Below are positions 33,956 through 44,352 of a stretch of 64,000 nt of DNA, in pieces (position 1 is the first letter of the stretch; every line of letters begins with the position of its first letter). The position numbers were made by a program, and so were the translations under genes. The notes beneath the pieces are model-generated. The model searched no databases, was not told the origin of the DNA, and was given only the letters and a program-made list of their open reading frames with translations. Location: NCBI RefSeq assembly GCF_000734895.2, contig NZ_CP011382.1, positions 2,458,700-2,522,699 of the forward strand. The letters run 5' to 3'. This DNA comes from Calothrix sp. 336/3. Lineage in GTDB: Bacteria > Cyanobacteriota > Cyanobacteriia > Cyanobacteriales > Nostocaceae.

Positions 33956-34441
33956 AATGTAGAAGTCACGGAAAAAAAGCCAGGATGATAATAGAAATGT
34001 CTTGTTTAATACCTGAGATAAATATTGATTTTTTGAGGTATATCAGTAATTCTAACTGATTAGTAAAGTTTTTACTCTTCCCCTTTAACCCTATGCCTTA
34101 GCAGATTTTGAGCGTCAGTGTACTTAGGCAATGACAAACATTTTGTGATTACAAATCTGTAGAAACGCTGAATTTGTCTATTTGATTATCTGAAACATTG
34201 TTCTATTCCGATGGGGTGAGGAAAGATGCAAGGATATGGCGATCGCACCATTCCTGTTGTGGTTCCCCAATCCTCTGGTAAATGAATTCGGTTGACTGCA
34301 AAACAGAGCGATCGCCCTCTTGCTCAAGTTTGACTCGAAGCGTCTTGCTCCCTGGTAAATTAATCTCATTACTCACCACTCACCACTCATCACTCATTAC
34401 TCATTAGCCGGAGAAAAGCTATATAAATTATTTAGGTATTG
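33956..34441. other. Intergenic with a short heptamer repeat tract
   Basis: Between the divergent mnmG and peptidase genes. The tract at 34371-34404 repeats ACTCACC/ACTCATC/ACTCATT units. Nothing else was recognised. Confidence 0.5.
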
Positions 34442-35341
34442 ATGCTCCCCCATGCCCAAATTTTAAATATTTTTATGCAAAGAATTTTTCGCAGGGTGAT
34501 TTTTTTATTTGTCATCGCTTTTATGACTTTTGCTTTGGTGGCAAGTAGTGGAATTTCTCGACGGAGTTTGCTGACTGAGAATCCCACCCTGACAAGTTGT
34601 ACAGAGGAATCAGCCAGCAACTGTCAACCTCAAGCCGAAGCTCCACCGGAAGCTGCTGTTGCCTATGCTGCGGTGATACCCTATGTTCCTGACCCCCAGC
34701 AACCACCAAAGGAGAGATTTATCGGGGCAATTACTGACAAATTACCAATGATTCCCCAACCGGGAACCCTGGATTATATTTTGTTGCGCTCCTACGGTGC
34801 GGTATTTGCCACAGAGCATCCAGAGGTGAAGTTACCACCCAAATTAATTTTTTCTAATGAACTGCAAACTAAGCAATTTCAAGCAAGTTTAAATCTCGTC
34901 AAGATAAATGGTAGTAGTAGTTGTATGCTGCAAAAAGCCGCAGCGCAAGCTTTAAATCAAGCGCGATCGCAGGTGGCAATTTCTCTACGTTCTGGGAATG
35001 GTGGTAGTGACTGTACCCGCAGTTTTGCCACTACCTACCGATTTTGGCGAAGATACGCGAAACCAAATACCTTGGAGCGAGTACGACGGGGAGAAGAAAC
35101 CGCTATTCTCAGCATTGTCGCTCCTCCCGGTGCATCCCAACATCTCTGGGGATTAGCCGTAGATTTGCAAGTCTCTAACTCCTTACAAAGGCAGGTTTTA
35201 AATAATTATGGTTGGTTTCAGACTGTAGAGAAAGATACTCCCCACTGGACTTACGTCGGTTTGGAAAAAGCACAAATGTCAAACTATGGTTTTCAGGCAA
35301 AAGTTATCAGTGGAATTACTTATTGGATAACCCCACTTTGA
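34442..35341 (+). CDS. M15-family D-Ala-D-Ala carboxypeptidase-like protein (VanY type)
   Basis: About 299 residues from ATG 34442; ATG 34475 (MQRIFRRVIFLFVIAF) would place the signal anchor right at the start and may be the true start. A hydrophobic segment is followed by a low-complexity region and then an M15 metallopeptidase domain: QHLWGLAVDLQV carries the SxHxxGxAxD zinc motif and TPHWTYVG the second His. It probably trims peptidoglycan stem peptides in the periplasm. It is flanked by unrelated genes. Confidence 0.82.
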   Translation: MLPHAQILNIFMQRIFRRVIFLFVIAFMTFALVASSGISRRSLLTENPTLTSCTEESASNCQPQAEAPPEAAVAYAAVIPYVPDPQQPPKERFIGAITDKLPMIPQPGTLDYILLRSYGAVFATEHPEVKLPPKLIFSNELQTKQFQASLNLVKINGSSSCMLQKAAAQALNQARSQVAISLRSGNGGSDCTRSFATTYRFWRRYAKPNTLERVRRGEETAILSIVAPPGASQHLWGLAVDLQVSNSLQRQVLNNYGWFQTVEKDTPHWTYVGLEKAQMSNYGFQAKVISGITYWITPL

Positions 35342-35536
35342 TGTCGGTGAAAAGGGAAAAATTGGGGGCGTAAATAGGGAAAATTCCGCCAACATCAAGC
35401 ATTGAGCTTGGGTTTGTCACTAGGGATCAAAGCAAAATTATCGACTCGTGAGGTTATAACTATTTGCTCCAAGGCAGTTGATGGGTAAAATTTTTTGATA
35501 TGCTCAATAAGACAGGCATTTAACAAAAATTTGAGA

Positions 35537-35758
35537 ATGGCTCCCAAACTAACTGACGTTGTTCAGGAAAAGTTACTGCAAGTCATGGCGCAATTGTCGC
35601 TGACACAACAGGAAGAAGTATTAAATTTTGCTTTGTCCCTACACCAGCAAGAATTAATACCAATTTCTGATGCTGTTACAGAAGGGGAGGATTTGCCTGT
35701 CACCGATTTTACTCTCAATGATTTTTTATTGTTGTTGCAACAAGATGATGATTGGTAA
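35537..35758 (+). CDS. Small protein resembling DUF2281-type antitoxins
   Basis: 73 residues from ATG 35537; the open frame begins at 35495 with TTG. The segment VQEKLLQVMAQLSLTQQEEVLNFALSL has the pattern seen in small antitoxin-like proteins (DUF2281) that accompany PIN toxins. The C-terminus is acidic (LLLQQDDDW). No toxin gene lies next to it, so it may be an orphan. Confidence 0.5.
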   Translation: MAPKLTDVVQEKLLQVMAQLSLTQQEEVLNFALSLHQQELIPISDAVTEGEDLPVTDFTLNDFLLLLQQDDDW

Positions 35759-35960
35759 AAAATTCTGGCGGTTGAGGAATACCCGACTTTTTGCATAAAT
35801 CGGGGATAATATCATATCCGCTTGAATACTTGTAATTAAGGTAACGGGGGAGCAGGGAGCAGGGGAAAAGAGAATTTTTCGATTTCTGCATACACAATTT
35901 ATATCCCATACTCATTCCCCATTCCCCATTACTCACCACTCATTACTCACCACTCATTAC

Positions 35961-37070
35961 TCATTCCCCATAACTCCGCTTCAGCACCGCTTCAATTGAA
36001 CCAAGAGCTTGAAAATCTTCTCTCATCTGATCAGCTTTGGTGACTCTTGTTGCTAGAATATTCTGCAATGGTGCTAATAAATCCCTATCCCCATCACCTT
36101 GCAAAGCATTTTCTCCCGCTTCTAAAACCTCTTTCACATTCTGCAAAATCTCTGGATGATTGAACCCGAATTGTGCGGAAATTTGATGCTTTTCTGTATC
36201 GGGAATTGTCGCTCTACCAGGTAAGGAATCATCCAAAACCAAACCCTTTAATAACGCTAATAATGCTGCGTAAATAGAGAAATCATCACAACTATCAAAA
36301 GCTTTAAATTCTATCCTGCCAATCTCTGCTGGAATCCGAGCAATTTTAGTTAAAGAAGGAAAAGTTTTAATCAGTTGTTCTGGCTTTTCTACAAATACCA
36401 TTGCTGCTGGACGTTTGCCAGTTCGCATAAAAGTTCGTACTGATAAACCAGACCACAAATCACCTTGATAAAAGGGAGAACTAAAACTAAAAGGTACCAG
36501 ATAGGGACTGTAATAGGTCAATTTTCTACCGATATCAATGACTTTTTCATAATCCAAGTTAGCAACAGAAATATTCAAATCTGGTCCATAGGTAAGCATG
36601 GGAATATTGGCTGTTTGCTTTTCTGGAGATGCTTGTCGTCTTTGAACTTCGTAATCATTGAGTGGAGGATGGGGTTGAAACTCTGAAGAATAAGGATTAA
36701 AACTCGTTAATACAGGTACAAATCCTGATTTTGCCGCAATCTCACATAACAGATGAAAACTCTCTGATAATTCCACAATTGTACTGTGAATATCCGGGTG
36801 AATTGTAGTTCTAATTTCAATTCCCTTGGGTACACATTCAATTACTTTTTCTGAATCAAAAAAACGTTCAAAACCTTCAATATACCAGCGTTTTTTCTTA
36901 ATACCAGCATCCCCAACTCGCAGCTGGGGATAATCTTGAGAATAGGTAGGTAATTGTTCAATGATTTGCTGAAACTCAGTAAATTTAGTACAGCTAAAAT
37001 CCGCAAATTTACCTTCACTATTCAGAAACGCAACTTCATGCTCAATACCGAAATAAAACATTAATGACAA
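35961..37070 (-). CDS. Glutamate-cysteine ligase family 2 (GCS2-like) protein
   Basis: 369 residues. The N-terminal FGIEHEVAFL and GIEIRTTIHPDIH, the middle MLTYGPDLNISVAN, and FSFSSPFYQGDLWSGLSVRT match the GCS2 carboxylate-amine ligase fold, which couples Glu to an amine using ATP. It differs from the usual cyanobacterial GshA sequence as I remember it, so gamma-glutamylcysteine synthesis is not assured; another amine substrate is possible. A heptamer-repeat tract touches its 3' end (35908-35968). Confidence 0.75.
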   Translation of the reverse strand: MSLMFYFGIEHEVAFLNSEGKFADFSCTKFTEFQQIIEQLPTYSQDYPQLRVGDAGIKKKRWYIEGFERFFDSEKVIECVPKGIEIRTTIHPDIHSTIVELSESFHLLCEIAAKSGFVPVLTSFNPYSSEFQPHPPLNDYEVQRRQASPEKQTANIPMLTYGPDLNISVANLDYEKVIDIGRKLTYYSPYLVPFSFSSPFYQGDLWSGLSVRTFMRTGKRPAAMVFVEKPEQLIKTFPSLTKIARIPAEIGRIEFKAFDSCDDFSIYAALLALLKGLVLDDSLPGRATIPDTEKHQISAQFGFNHPEILQNVKEVLEAGENALQGDGDRDLLAPLQNILATRVTKADQMREDFQALGSIEAVLKRSYGE

Positions 37071-37394
37071 ACCAGGAATAGGGAATTGTAAAGGAGAACT
37101 TGATATTTATCATTAGTAATTAATTATAGATGATTTTTGAGAAAAATTTGCATTAGTTGGATAAATATTATCAAGAATTCAAATTCCCTGGGTGATTTTC
37201 ATTGGGGATGAGGTGCAAGATTCTGTTGTTGCGCATGCACCGCGATCGCCATTACCCACAAGCCATTACTTACAAGTCATTGGTGACAAGTTGCAAATAG
37301 TACCCTCAAGTGTACCGACAATAATCACTCCACTACAGCATACTACAAAACATATCGACATGAAAACTTCTTTACATATTTCCAACTTAGCAAT
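37071..37394. other. Intergenic, nothing recognised
   Basis: 324 bases between the divergent GCS2-like and peroxidase genes; both promoters should be here. No clear consensus was found. A short frame at 37192-37446 that overlaps the peroxidase start is not credible. Confidence 0.35.
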
Positions 37395-38867
37395 ATGCAA
37401 CAACGTCATGGATTTGGTCGTCGTACAGGAGAAAATCAGCCCCTAGGCGAGTTTTCTACCATGGGGAAATTTGGCAGAATGTTTCCCAGGCTACCGGCTT
37501 TTACCCCCACCATAGAAAGCTTAACAGCCCTGGGTAATGCGATGAATGACCTGAATCCCAACGCACCCGCAGGGGATAATCTCAGCGTTCCCGCAGGGTT
37601 TACCTACCTGGGACAATTTATCGACCATGATATTACTTTTGATACTACAGCCCTTCAGGAAATCATGGTTGACCCCCTAGCGGTAAGAAATTTCCGCACA
37701 CCCATGCTCGACCTAGACAGTATCTATGGTGGTGGTCCAGAAGCCCAACCTTACTTATATCAGCTTGATGACCCAGATTTGTTTTTAATTGGTACAACTA
37801 ACGAGACACCCGGAGCTGGAGATCCCACAATTCCCACCAAGCTACCCAACGATTTGCCCCGCGCTCAAAGTACCCTAGGAATAATTGGCGATCCACGCAA
37901 CGATGAAAACTTAATTGTTGCCCAAATGCATCTAGCATTCCTCAAGTTTCATAATAAAGTCGTTGCAGATATCCGCAATGGCAATATCAAATCACACTAT
38001 TCCACCAAAAAATCTATCTTTGAACAAGCAAGAGAATTGGTGATTTGGCACTATCAATGGATTGTTATCTATGATTTTTTAGCAAGAGTCATCGACAAGG
38101 AACAATTGGAGAGAGTTATCAAACAAGGTAGGCGCTTTTTCAACTTCCAAGAACAACCGTTTATCCCTGTGGAATTTTCTGTGGCTGCATACCGTCTAGG
38201 TCACAGTATGATTCGTGCAGACTATGACTACAATCGAGTTTTTACACCGCTTCCTGGGGGAGTAACTTCCGCAACTTTAGAGTTACTTTTTGCCTTCACT
38301 GCCAAATCTGGAAAATTAGGTGATTTTGCCAATATTCCTATTCCCAGCGACTGGATTATCGACTGGAGAAGATTCTTTGAAATTGATTCCAAGATTACAG
38401 TTAATCCCAGTCGCAAATTAGACCCATTTCTTGTCGATCCCTTGAAAAATTTGCCCAACGTACCAGCACCCAATTCCCTTGCCGTCAGGAACTTGTTACG
38501 GGGTCGTAGTATGGGTTTACCATCAGGTCAAAGTGTTGCCAGATTAATGAGAGCAAAAACGTTGACTCCTAGTGAAATTGCCCAAGGTGCAGATGGAGCA
38601 GTGGCAGTTAAATTCGGTTTGGATGTTGAGTCACCACTGTGGTATTACATCCTCAAGGAAGCACAAATTCAAGCTCAAGGACTACGTTTAGGTCAGGTAG
38701 GAAGTCGGATTTTAGCAGAGGTATTTATCGGTATTTTAGAAGCTGATAGTAGTTCGTTTTTGGCTCGTTGTCCCGGTTGGAAACCAACATTACCTGCTCG
38801 CATTCCGGGAACATTTACCATGGTAGATTTGTTAAATTTTGTGGGGGATATTAACCCGATTGGTTAG
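37395..38867 (+). CDS. Animal-type heme peroxidase (peroxinectin/cyclooxygenase superfamily)
   Basis: 490 residues. The distal His and neighbouring Asp are in YLGQFIDHDITFD. LDLDSIYGGG and AQMHLAFLKFHNKV are conserved in the superfamily. The proximal His is in VAAYRLGHSMIRADYDYNR. It lacks a recognisable signal peptide at the given start. Small bacterial peroxidases of this class oxidise halides or organic substrates with peroxide; the physiological substrate here is unknown. It is an isolated gene followed by 660 non-coding bases. Confidence 0.9.
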   Translation: MQQRHGFGRRTGENQPLGEFSTMGKFGRMFPRLPAFTPTIESLTALGNAMNDLNPNAPAGDNLSVPAGFTYLGQFIDHDITFDTTALQEIMVDPLAVRNFRTPMLDLDSIYGGGPEAQPYLYQLDDPDLFLIGTTNETPGAGDPTIPTKLPNDLPRAQSTLGIIGDPRNDENLIVAQMHLAFLKFHNKVVADIRNGNIKSHYSTKKSIFEQARELVIWHYQWIVIYDFLARVIDKEQLERVIKQGRRFFNFQEQPFIPVEFSVAAYRLGHSMIRADYDYNRVFTPLPGGVTSATLELLFAFTAKSGKLGDFANIPIPSDWIIDWRRFFEIDSKITVNPSRKLDPFLVDPLKNLPNVPAPNSLAVRNLLRGRSMGLPSGQSVARLMRAKTLTPSEIAQGADGAVAVKFGLDVESPLWYYILKEAQIQAQGLRLGQVGSRILAEVFIGILEADSSSFLARCPGWKPTLPARIPGTFTMVDLLNFVGDINPIG

Positions 38868-39532
38868 GATTGTTTTTTTTCATAACTTGCAATGTTGAAA
38901 GGTGAGGGGAGTAGGAAAAGCTATGCTTTATTCCTATTCCCTATTTTTTTGAATATTTCTCATGTTTTAGATAGAGTTAATGATAATATTGCTTTCCTGC
39001 ACTTGATTTTGGTCGCAATGACAATTTTTACTTGCATCATTTTTCGAGGTAGCAAAACGTTTTCATAACTCTAAATCCTCATGAATCAAGTGGGATTTTG
39101 AGAAGTTCCCTTTTTTTAGGGGCGCTAGGAGGGGTGAATCATATCGTGTTCGGTTGAATACTTTAGACTTGTTGCGTAATAAAGTTTTAAACGGCTGAAA
39201 AGCTTACGACATAAGGGTTACGTCCGTTTTTGCTCTTGAGTAGCTGAACGTCTTGATTCACAAGGGTTTTAGCCACTTTTTTAGCTTAATTCGCAACAAG
39301 TCTTTTTTTAATTAAGCCACCAGGAGAGCAGGGGGAAAGAGAATTTTCCGATTTTTGCATGCACAAGTTATTATGCGAACATGATATCAGTGTTTAAAAT
39401 CACATTCAGCACTTTTAAAATAATCTCTGATACCATAAAATCTTAATTTTTTCTTGGAGAGGAAGGGACAGTAATTTTCCTGCCTCTTAAACTAGATTAT
39501 GTATGTAGAGAAAAAGCTAGAGGCGTAGATTT
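38868..39532. other. Intergenic region containing a MITE-like element
   Basis: 665 bases between the peroxidase and the TerB-like gene. Besides the element at 39166-39302, no gene or RNA is recognised. Confidence 0.45.
39166..39302. mobile_element. MITE-like element with GACTTGTTGCG inverted ends
   Basis: 137 bases bounded by GACTTGTTGCG (39166-39176) and CGCAACAAGTC (39292-39302), a perfect 11-base inverted repeat. An inner pair (GGCTGAAAA / TTTTAGCC) extends the symmetry. No coding capacity. Confidence 0.65.
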
Positions 39533-40210
39533 ATGAAAAGTCGTGCGGTTCAATCCACGTACAGTAATGAACAAATCAGTGCTTGGTTGCGAGGATTACT
39601 AACGATCGCCTGGGCAGATGGTGATTTTGATGACCAAGAGCGACAGCTAATCAGTAGTATTACTCAAGAGGAATTAGTCCCAGAAATTAGTTTGGAAAAC
39701 CTCGAGGCAATCGAACCAGAGGATTTAGCAGCAGTATTGGGTAAGGAAACTCCCGCCGCAGAAAACTTTTTACGCACAGCTGTTATGGTGGCGATCGCCG
39801 ATGGAACCTACTCCAAAAGTGAAGATTATTTACTGCACCAACTCTGTGACGCTTTGGGAGAACCCATCAACCTGCTAGAATCCCTACGATATACCCTAGA
39901 GCATCCAGAAGCTATCTCACCGGGCAACATCACTGCACCCAGTAAAAAACAAGCAACTGCCCTAGAACCCCTCAGAGAATGGCTCGATGGCTTAGATATC
40001 GAAGACCCCAGAGTTGCTCATTTCCTCTGTAAAATGATACCCTCACAATGTCCCTTCGAGCGCGACATCACCCTTTTTGGACGTAAAATAGTTCATATCC
40101 CTCCCCTATGTAAACTCAACCCCCTGTACGAACAACTTGTAGGATTGCGTTTTCGTGCCCTTTCTTATTTAGCTGATGATTGTGGCGAAGACGTTACCCC
40201 CTATATTTAA
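39533..40210 (+). CDS. TerB-like protein with Mo-dependent nitrogenase C-terminal-like domain
   Basis: 225 residues. The first 140 contain two TerB-like halves ([19 protein letters not shown] and [20 protein letters not shown]). The last 80 ([39 protein letters not shown]) match the small domain called Mo-dependent nitrogenase C-terminal, which in cyanobacteria is found in stand-alone proteins of unknown function. It ends 62 bases before obgE on the same strand and may share its transcript. A direct role in nitrogenase is not implied. Confidence 0.8.
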   Translation: MKSRAVQSTYSNEQISAWLRGLLTIAWADGDFDDQERQLISSITQEELVPEISLENLEAIEPEDLAAVLGKETPAAENFLRTAVMVAIADGTYSKSEDYLLHQLCDALGEPINLLESLRYTLEHPEAISPGNITAPSKKQATALEPLREWLDGLDIEDPRVAHFLCKMIPSQCPFERDITLFGRKIVHIPPLCKLNPLYEQLVGLRFRALSYLADDCGEDVTPYI

Positions 40211-40272
40211 AATCCACATCTTCAAATAGGGGCGTTCTAGCAGAACGTCTCTACAACAATCCACACCCAACT

Positions 40273-41304
40273 ATGCAATTCATCGATCAGGCAGAAATTC
40301 AAGTAGCAGCAGGTAAAGGTGGCGACGGCATTGTTGCCTTTCGTCGGGAAAAATACGTACCTGCCGGAGGACCCGCAGGCGGTAACGGTGGCTGGGGAGG
40401 TTCGGTCATTTTCACCGCCGTGGAAAACCTGCAAACCTTGCTAGACTTCAGATATAACCATAGATTCCAAGCAGAAAACGGGGGGCGAGGCGGACCCAAT
40501 AACCGTACTGGAGCCAACGGAAAAGATTTAATCGTCGAGGTTCCCTGTGGTACGGTAATATACAATGCAGAAACCGATGAGATAATTGGTGATTTGACGG
40601 AGCCGGGACAGACTTTGCCAGTTGCCGCAGGTGGTAAGGGTGGATTAGGTAACAAATATTTTCTCAGTAACCGTAATCGCGCTCCCGAATATGCCTTACC
40701 TGGATTAGATGGAGAAGAAAAATTACTACGACTGGAACTCAAGTTATTAGCAGAAGTCGGTATTATTGGTTTACCCAATGCCGGCAAATCTACCCTGATA
40801 TCTGCATTATCTGCTGCACGTCCGAAAATTGCTGATTATCCCTTTACCACCCTGATTCCCAACCTGGGAGTCGTACGTAAACCCACCGGTGACGGTACAG
40901 TCTTTGCAGACATTCCCGGATTAATTTCAGGTGCTTCCGATGGTGCAGGATTAGGGCATGACTTTTTACGTCACATCGAACGGACAAGGGTATTACTACA
41001 TCTCATCGATGTCACCAGTGAGGATGTGGTGGCAGATTATCATACCATACAGCAGGAACTGGAAGCCTATGGACGAGGTTTAGCAGAACGTCCGCAAATT
41101 ATCGCCTTAAATAAAATTGATGCGGTGTACTTGGAAGAAGCAGAATTAAAAGATTTAGCAACCCAATTAAATCACCTCTCCCATTGTCCTGTATTTTTAG
41201 TTTCCGCAGTTGCGGGTATTGGTTTAGAACCGATGCTTCAGGAAGTTTGGCGTAGTTTGGATGAGTTGAGCGCAAGTATGGAGTTGGTAATGAGTAATGA
41301 GTAA
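40273..41304 (+). CDS. obgE: GTPase Obg
   Basis: 343 residues from ATG 40273 ([19 protein letters not shown]), the conserved Obg start; the open frame extends upstream to 40180 without support. The glycine-rich Obg fold covers about 1-158. The G domain follows with GLPNAGKST (G1), DIPG (G3), NKID (G4) and VSAVAG (G5). Obg is an essential ribosome-associated GTPase linked to large-subunit maturation and stress control. The C-terminal extension found in some bacteria is absent. A heptamer-type tandem repeat begins at its very end. Confidence 0.97.
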   Translation: MQFIDQAEIQVAAGKGGDGIVAFRREKYVPAGGPAGGNGGWGGSVIFTAVENLQTLLDFRYNHRFQAENGGRGGPNNRTGANGKDLIVEVPCGTVIYNAETDEIIGDLTEPGQTLPVAAGGKGGLGNKYFLSNRNRAPEYALPGLDGEEKLLRLELKLLAEVGIIGLPNAGKSTLISALSAARPKIADYPFTTLIPNLGVVRKPTGDGTVFADIPGLISGASDGAGLGHDFLRHIERTRVLLHLIDVTSEDVVADYHTIQQELEAYGRGLAERPQIIALNKIDAVYLEEAELKDLATQLNHLSHCPVFLVSAVAGIGLEPMLQEVWRSLDELSASMELVMSNE

Positions 41305-41404
41305 TGAGTAATGGGTAATGAGTAATGGGTAATGAGTAATGAGTAATGGGTAATGAGTAATGAGTAATGGGTAATGAGTAATGGGTAATTGGGTAATGGG
41401 TTAT
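41286..41404. repeat. Short tandem repeat tract (GAGTAAT / GGGTAAT units)
   Basis: About 120 bases of GAGTAAT and GGGTAAT heptamers, the reverse complement of the ATTACTC family seen at 43925. It begins within the last codons of obgE, which encode VMSNE. Confidence 0.9.
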
Positions 41405-41480
41405 CGGAAATTCTCTTTCCCCCTGCTCCCTGCTCCCTTCTCCCTGCTCCGTAATTTAGATATCTGGGGATGTCTAATCT

Positions 41481-43214
41481 GTGTTGAAAAGCTGGAACCG
41501 CTTCCAAAAGCAAGTTTTTCCGGGTACAGAAACTAACGCATATATCACCTGGCGGAATCATTTTTTTTGGCAAAGATTACGTTTATGGTTATGGTTGGCG
41601 TTAATTTGTGTATTAAGTTTTACTGTGCGGGATATTTATGATTTATTTTTCCCGCTCAAAGAGCTAAATCATTTACCAGAAGTCTTGCGGGAAGAGGGTT
41701 TGGTGATTAATTGTGTGATGCTTTGGAGTATCGCTATCTGTTTTGGTTTACACCCTACTACTTTTGGTCGTCGTTATCCGGGAATATTATTTCTAGGTTT
41801 ATCTTGGTCTATTAGTCTAGTACAGCAGATTTTTGCCACTCTGAATCATTTTGCCTTACCAGATACCTTAGCTTGGTCACTGTTGTTTGTCAGTCAAGCA
41901 ACTTTGATGCCGGTGCGATGGAATTTACATTTTCTGTCTCAATTGGTGTTACTAGTTTATTACTTTGGGGTGAATACTGCACTGGGCTTAACAAGTTCCT
42001 TACCTAAATATCCGGGTATCTATAATGTCACGTTAATTTTGTATGTCTTCTGGCTGTGCGTGATGTGCGATATGGGAGTGTATTTGTACGATCGCCTACA
42101 AGCGAAGGAATTTTTTGCGCGCAAAGAATTAGAACTGGCAAAAGCAGCGCTCAAGGAACAGTTAGATTTTTTACGAGTTTTAATTAATACGATTCCGACT
42201 CCCGTATTCTATAAAAATATTCAAGGTGAATATATCGGTTGGAATCAAGCGTTTGCTGATGCTACTGGTTTGCAGCCTCAGGAAATTATGGGAAAAACTG
42301 TGTATGACATAGCACCACCAGATTTAGCACAGCAGTATCATCAAGCAGATAGGGAATTATTAGGGAGACGGGGGATACAAATAGAGGAGGCAACTTTTGT
42401 TTATGCTGATGGTAAGAAGCGGGATGTGATTTTTTACAAAGCTACTTTTGAGAAAGCGGATGGTTGTTTGGGTGGGATTGTGGGAATTATTTTGGATATT
42501 ACCCAACGCAAACATACTGAAGAATCCTTACGAGTATTTTATCATGCAGTTTCCCACGACCTGCGTAACCCGGTGATTGGCACTTTGATGGTGTTACAGA
42601 ATTTGTTGAATCGGGAGATGGGAGTCACTGAGGAAACAATTGCTGTACCGAGAAAATTTTTACAGAAGATGATGGAGAGTAGCGATCGCCAACTACATTT
42701 GATTAATTCCCTGATGGAAGCCCACCAGAGTGAGGTTCAGGGTATTTTCTTACAAAGGGATAATCTCGCCATTTCCCGGATAGCAGAAGCCGCGATCGCT
42801 GATTTACAACCCCTACTGCAAGAGAATCAAGTCATAGTCAAAAATCTCATATCAGCTGATTTGCCCCTAATTTTCGCCGATGGCAACCAACTGTGGCGAG
42901 TTTTTTCTAACCTGATTGTCAATGCAATTAAACATAATCCCCCAGGTTTGCAAATTATCCTGAATGCTACAGTTGAAGGTGATAAAATCCATTGTTCAGT
43001 GGCGGATAATGGTGTGGGTTTAACTCCCCAACAACAAGAAAATTTATTTCAACTGTATTTTCAAGCTCATCAGGTGCGCAATTCCCTAAGTTTAGGATTA
43101 GGTTTATATTTATGTAAGCAAATAATCCTTGCCCATGGTGGAGAAATTGGTGTCACAAGTTTACCTAATTCGGGGGCGAATTTCTGGTTTACTTTGATTG
43201 TGATGAGAGTTTAA
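41481..43214 (+). CDS. Membrane-bound PAS sensor histidine kinase
   Basis: 577 residues from GTG 41481. About six hydrophobic segments fill residues 25-205. A short coiled stretch leads to a PAS domain (about 220-345: PTPVFYKNIQGEYIGWNQAF). A HisKA domain follows with the phosphoacceptor in HAVSHDLRNPVIG (His near 358), and then an ATPase domain with N box NLIVNAIKHN (near 475), G1 VADNGVGLTP and G2 LGLGLYL. No response regulator is adjacent, so it is an orphan kinase. The signal it senses is unknown. Confidence 0.9.
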   Translation: MLKSWNRFQKQVFPGTETNAYITWRNHFFWQRLRLWLWLALICVLSFTVRDIYDLFFPLKELNHLPEVLREEGLVINCVMLWSIAICFGLHPTTFGRRYPGILFLGLSWSISLVQQIFATLNHFALPDTLAWSLLFVSQATLMPVRWNLHFLSQLVLLVYYFGVNTALGLTSSLPKYPGIYNVTLILYVFWLCVMCDMGVYLYDRLQAKEFFARKELELAKAALKEQLDFLRVLINTIPTPVFYKNIQGEYIGWNQAFADATGLQPQEIMGKTVYDIAPPDLAQQYHQADRELLGRRGIQIEEATFVYADGKKRDVIFYKATFEKADGCLGGIVGIILDITQRKHTEESLRVFYHAVSHDLRNPVIGTLMVLQNLLNREMGVTEETIAVPRKFLQKMMESSDRQLHLINSLMEAHQSEVQGIFLQRDNLAISRIAEAAIADLQPLLQENQVIVKNLISADLPLIFADGNQLWRVFSNLIVNAIKHNPPGLQIILNATVEGDKIHCSVADNGVGLTPQQQENLFQLYFQAHQVRNSLSLGLGLYLCKQIILAHGGEIGVTSLPNSGANFWFTLIVMRV

Positions 43215-43394
43215 CAGTTCCAGCGGAGGATTGATCAATTTGCGTATACTTGTATGATGATTGACAGAGCTTAAATGCTTGGGGATTCTTTTAGAAGCAA
43301 ACACAAGATTAGGGAAAAGTTATTAATTTCGTTATTATACTAATTAGTTATAAAACTATTTTTGCCTATTCTGCCCAAATACTTATCTTTAATT

Positions 43395-43757
43395 ATGCCC
43401 AAAACCAAGTCATCCCAGGTAGATCCAGCAGTAATAATTGCCGTTGCTGACTATTTCAAGGTTTTGTCGGAGGCAAGTCGGTTACAGATTTTAACCTGTC
43501 TGAAATCTGGTGCAATGAATGTGATGGAACTTGCGGAGGCAACTGGTTTAGGGCAAGCAAATCTCTCAAAGCATTTAAAAGTATTAACTCAGGCAGGGGT
43601 ATTATCTCGTCAACCCAAGGGTACTAGTGCTTATTATGAGATTGCCGAGCCGATGATTTTTGAACTTTGTGAATTAGCTTGCGATCGCATCAGTGAAAGA
43701 GTCTTACAACAGGCTGAAAAACTCAAAGCTCTACGTAGTCAAACAGGCGTATTTTGA
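43395..43757 (+). CDS. ArsR/SmtB-family transcriptional regulator
   Basis: 120 residues from ATG 43395 (MPKTKSSQVDPA); the longer frame begins at 43362 with TTG. The winged helix-turn-helix is clear: LSEASRLQILTCLKSGAMNV, ELAEATGLGQANLSKHLKVL, GVLSRQPKGTSAYYEI. Family members release DNA on metal or redox signals. The three cysteines (TCLKSG, ELCELACDRIS) are candidates for metal or thiol sensing, but no classic ELCVCD motif is present. There is no obvious target gene beside it. Confidence 0.88.
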   Translation: MPKTKSSQVDPAVIIAVADYFKVLSEASRLQILTCLKSGAMNVMELAEATGLGQANLSKHLKVLTQAGVLSRQPKGTSAYYEIAEPMIFELCELACDRISERVLQQAEKLKALRSQTGVF

Positions 43758-43924
43758 AGTTATTTTGAATCTATGCAGTTATAGCGTTCAAAAACATCTG
43801 CCCTAGGGTAGGTATTCTCTAGAGTTCGATAGGGAAAATCTATAAATATCACTTGTTTCCAGGGTAGGCTGGCATATTCAAATCAGGGAGCGAGACGCTC
43901 CCACTACACATTTTTACCCATTAC

Positions 43925-44304
43925 AACTCATAACTCATCACTCATTACTCACCACTCACCACTCATTACTCATTACTCATTACTCACCACTCATTACTCA
44001 TTACTCACCACTCATTACTCATAACTCACCACTCATAACTCACCACTCATAACTCACCACTCATTACTCATAACTCACCACTCATAACTCACCACTCATA
44101 ACTCACCACTCATTACTCATAACTCACCACTCATAACTCACCACTCATAACTCACCACTCATAACTCACCACTCATAACTCACCACTCATTACTCACCAC
44201 TCATAACTCATCACTCATTATTCATCACTCATTATTCATCACTCATTACTCATCACTCATTACTCATTACTCATTACTCATTACTCACCACTCATTACTC
44301 ATTA
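43925..44304. repeat. Long heptamer tandem repeat (ACTCATT/ACTCACC/ACTCATA)
   Basis: About 380 bases of nearly perfect 7-base units, often alternating as ACTCACC-ACTCATA pairs. This is the STRR class known from Nostoc and Calothrix. Shorter tracts lie at 34371, 35908, 41286 (inverse), 47001 (inverse) and 62357. It fills most of the 43758-44352 gap; nothing else is recognised there. Confidence 0.95.
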
Positions 44305-44352
44305 AAATTACACTGAAATGTTAAAATTACTCAGCAGTTATGTAGTTAATGA

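Noticed and set aside
39533..40210. Nitrogenase structural gene
   Set aside because: Only the small Mo-dependent nitrogenase C-terminal-like domain is present, joined to TerB-like repeats; no cofactor ligands or nif neighbours.
43925..44304. Possible CRISPR array
   Set aside because: The units are 7 bases in direct tandem without spacers; no cas genes are nearby.
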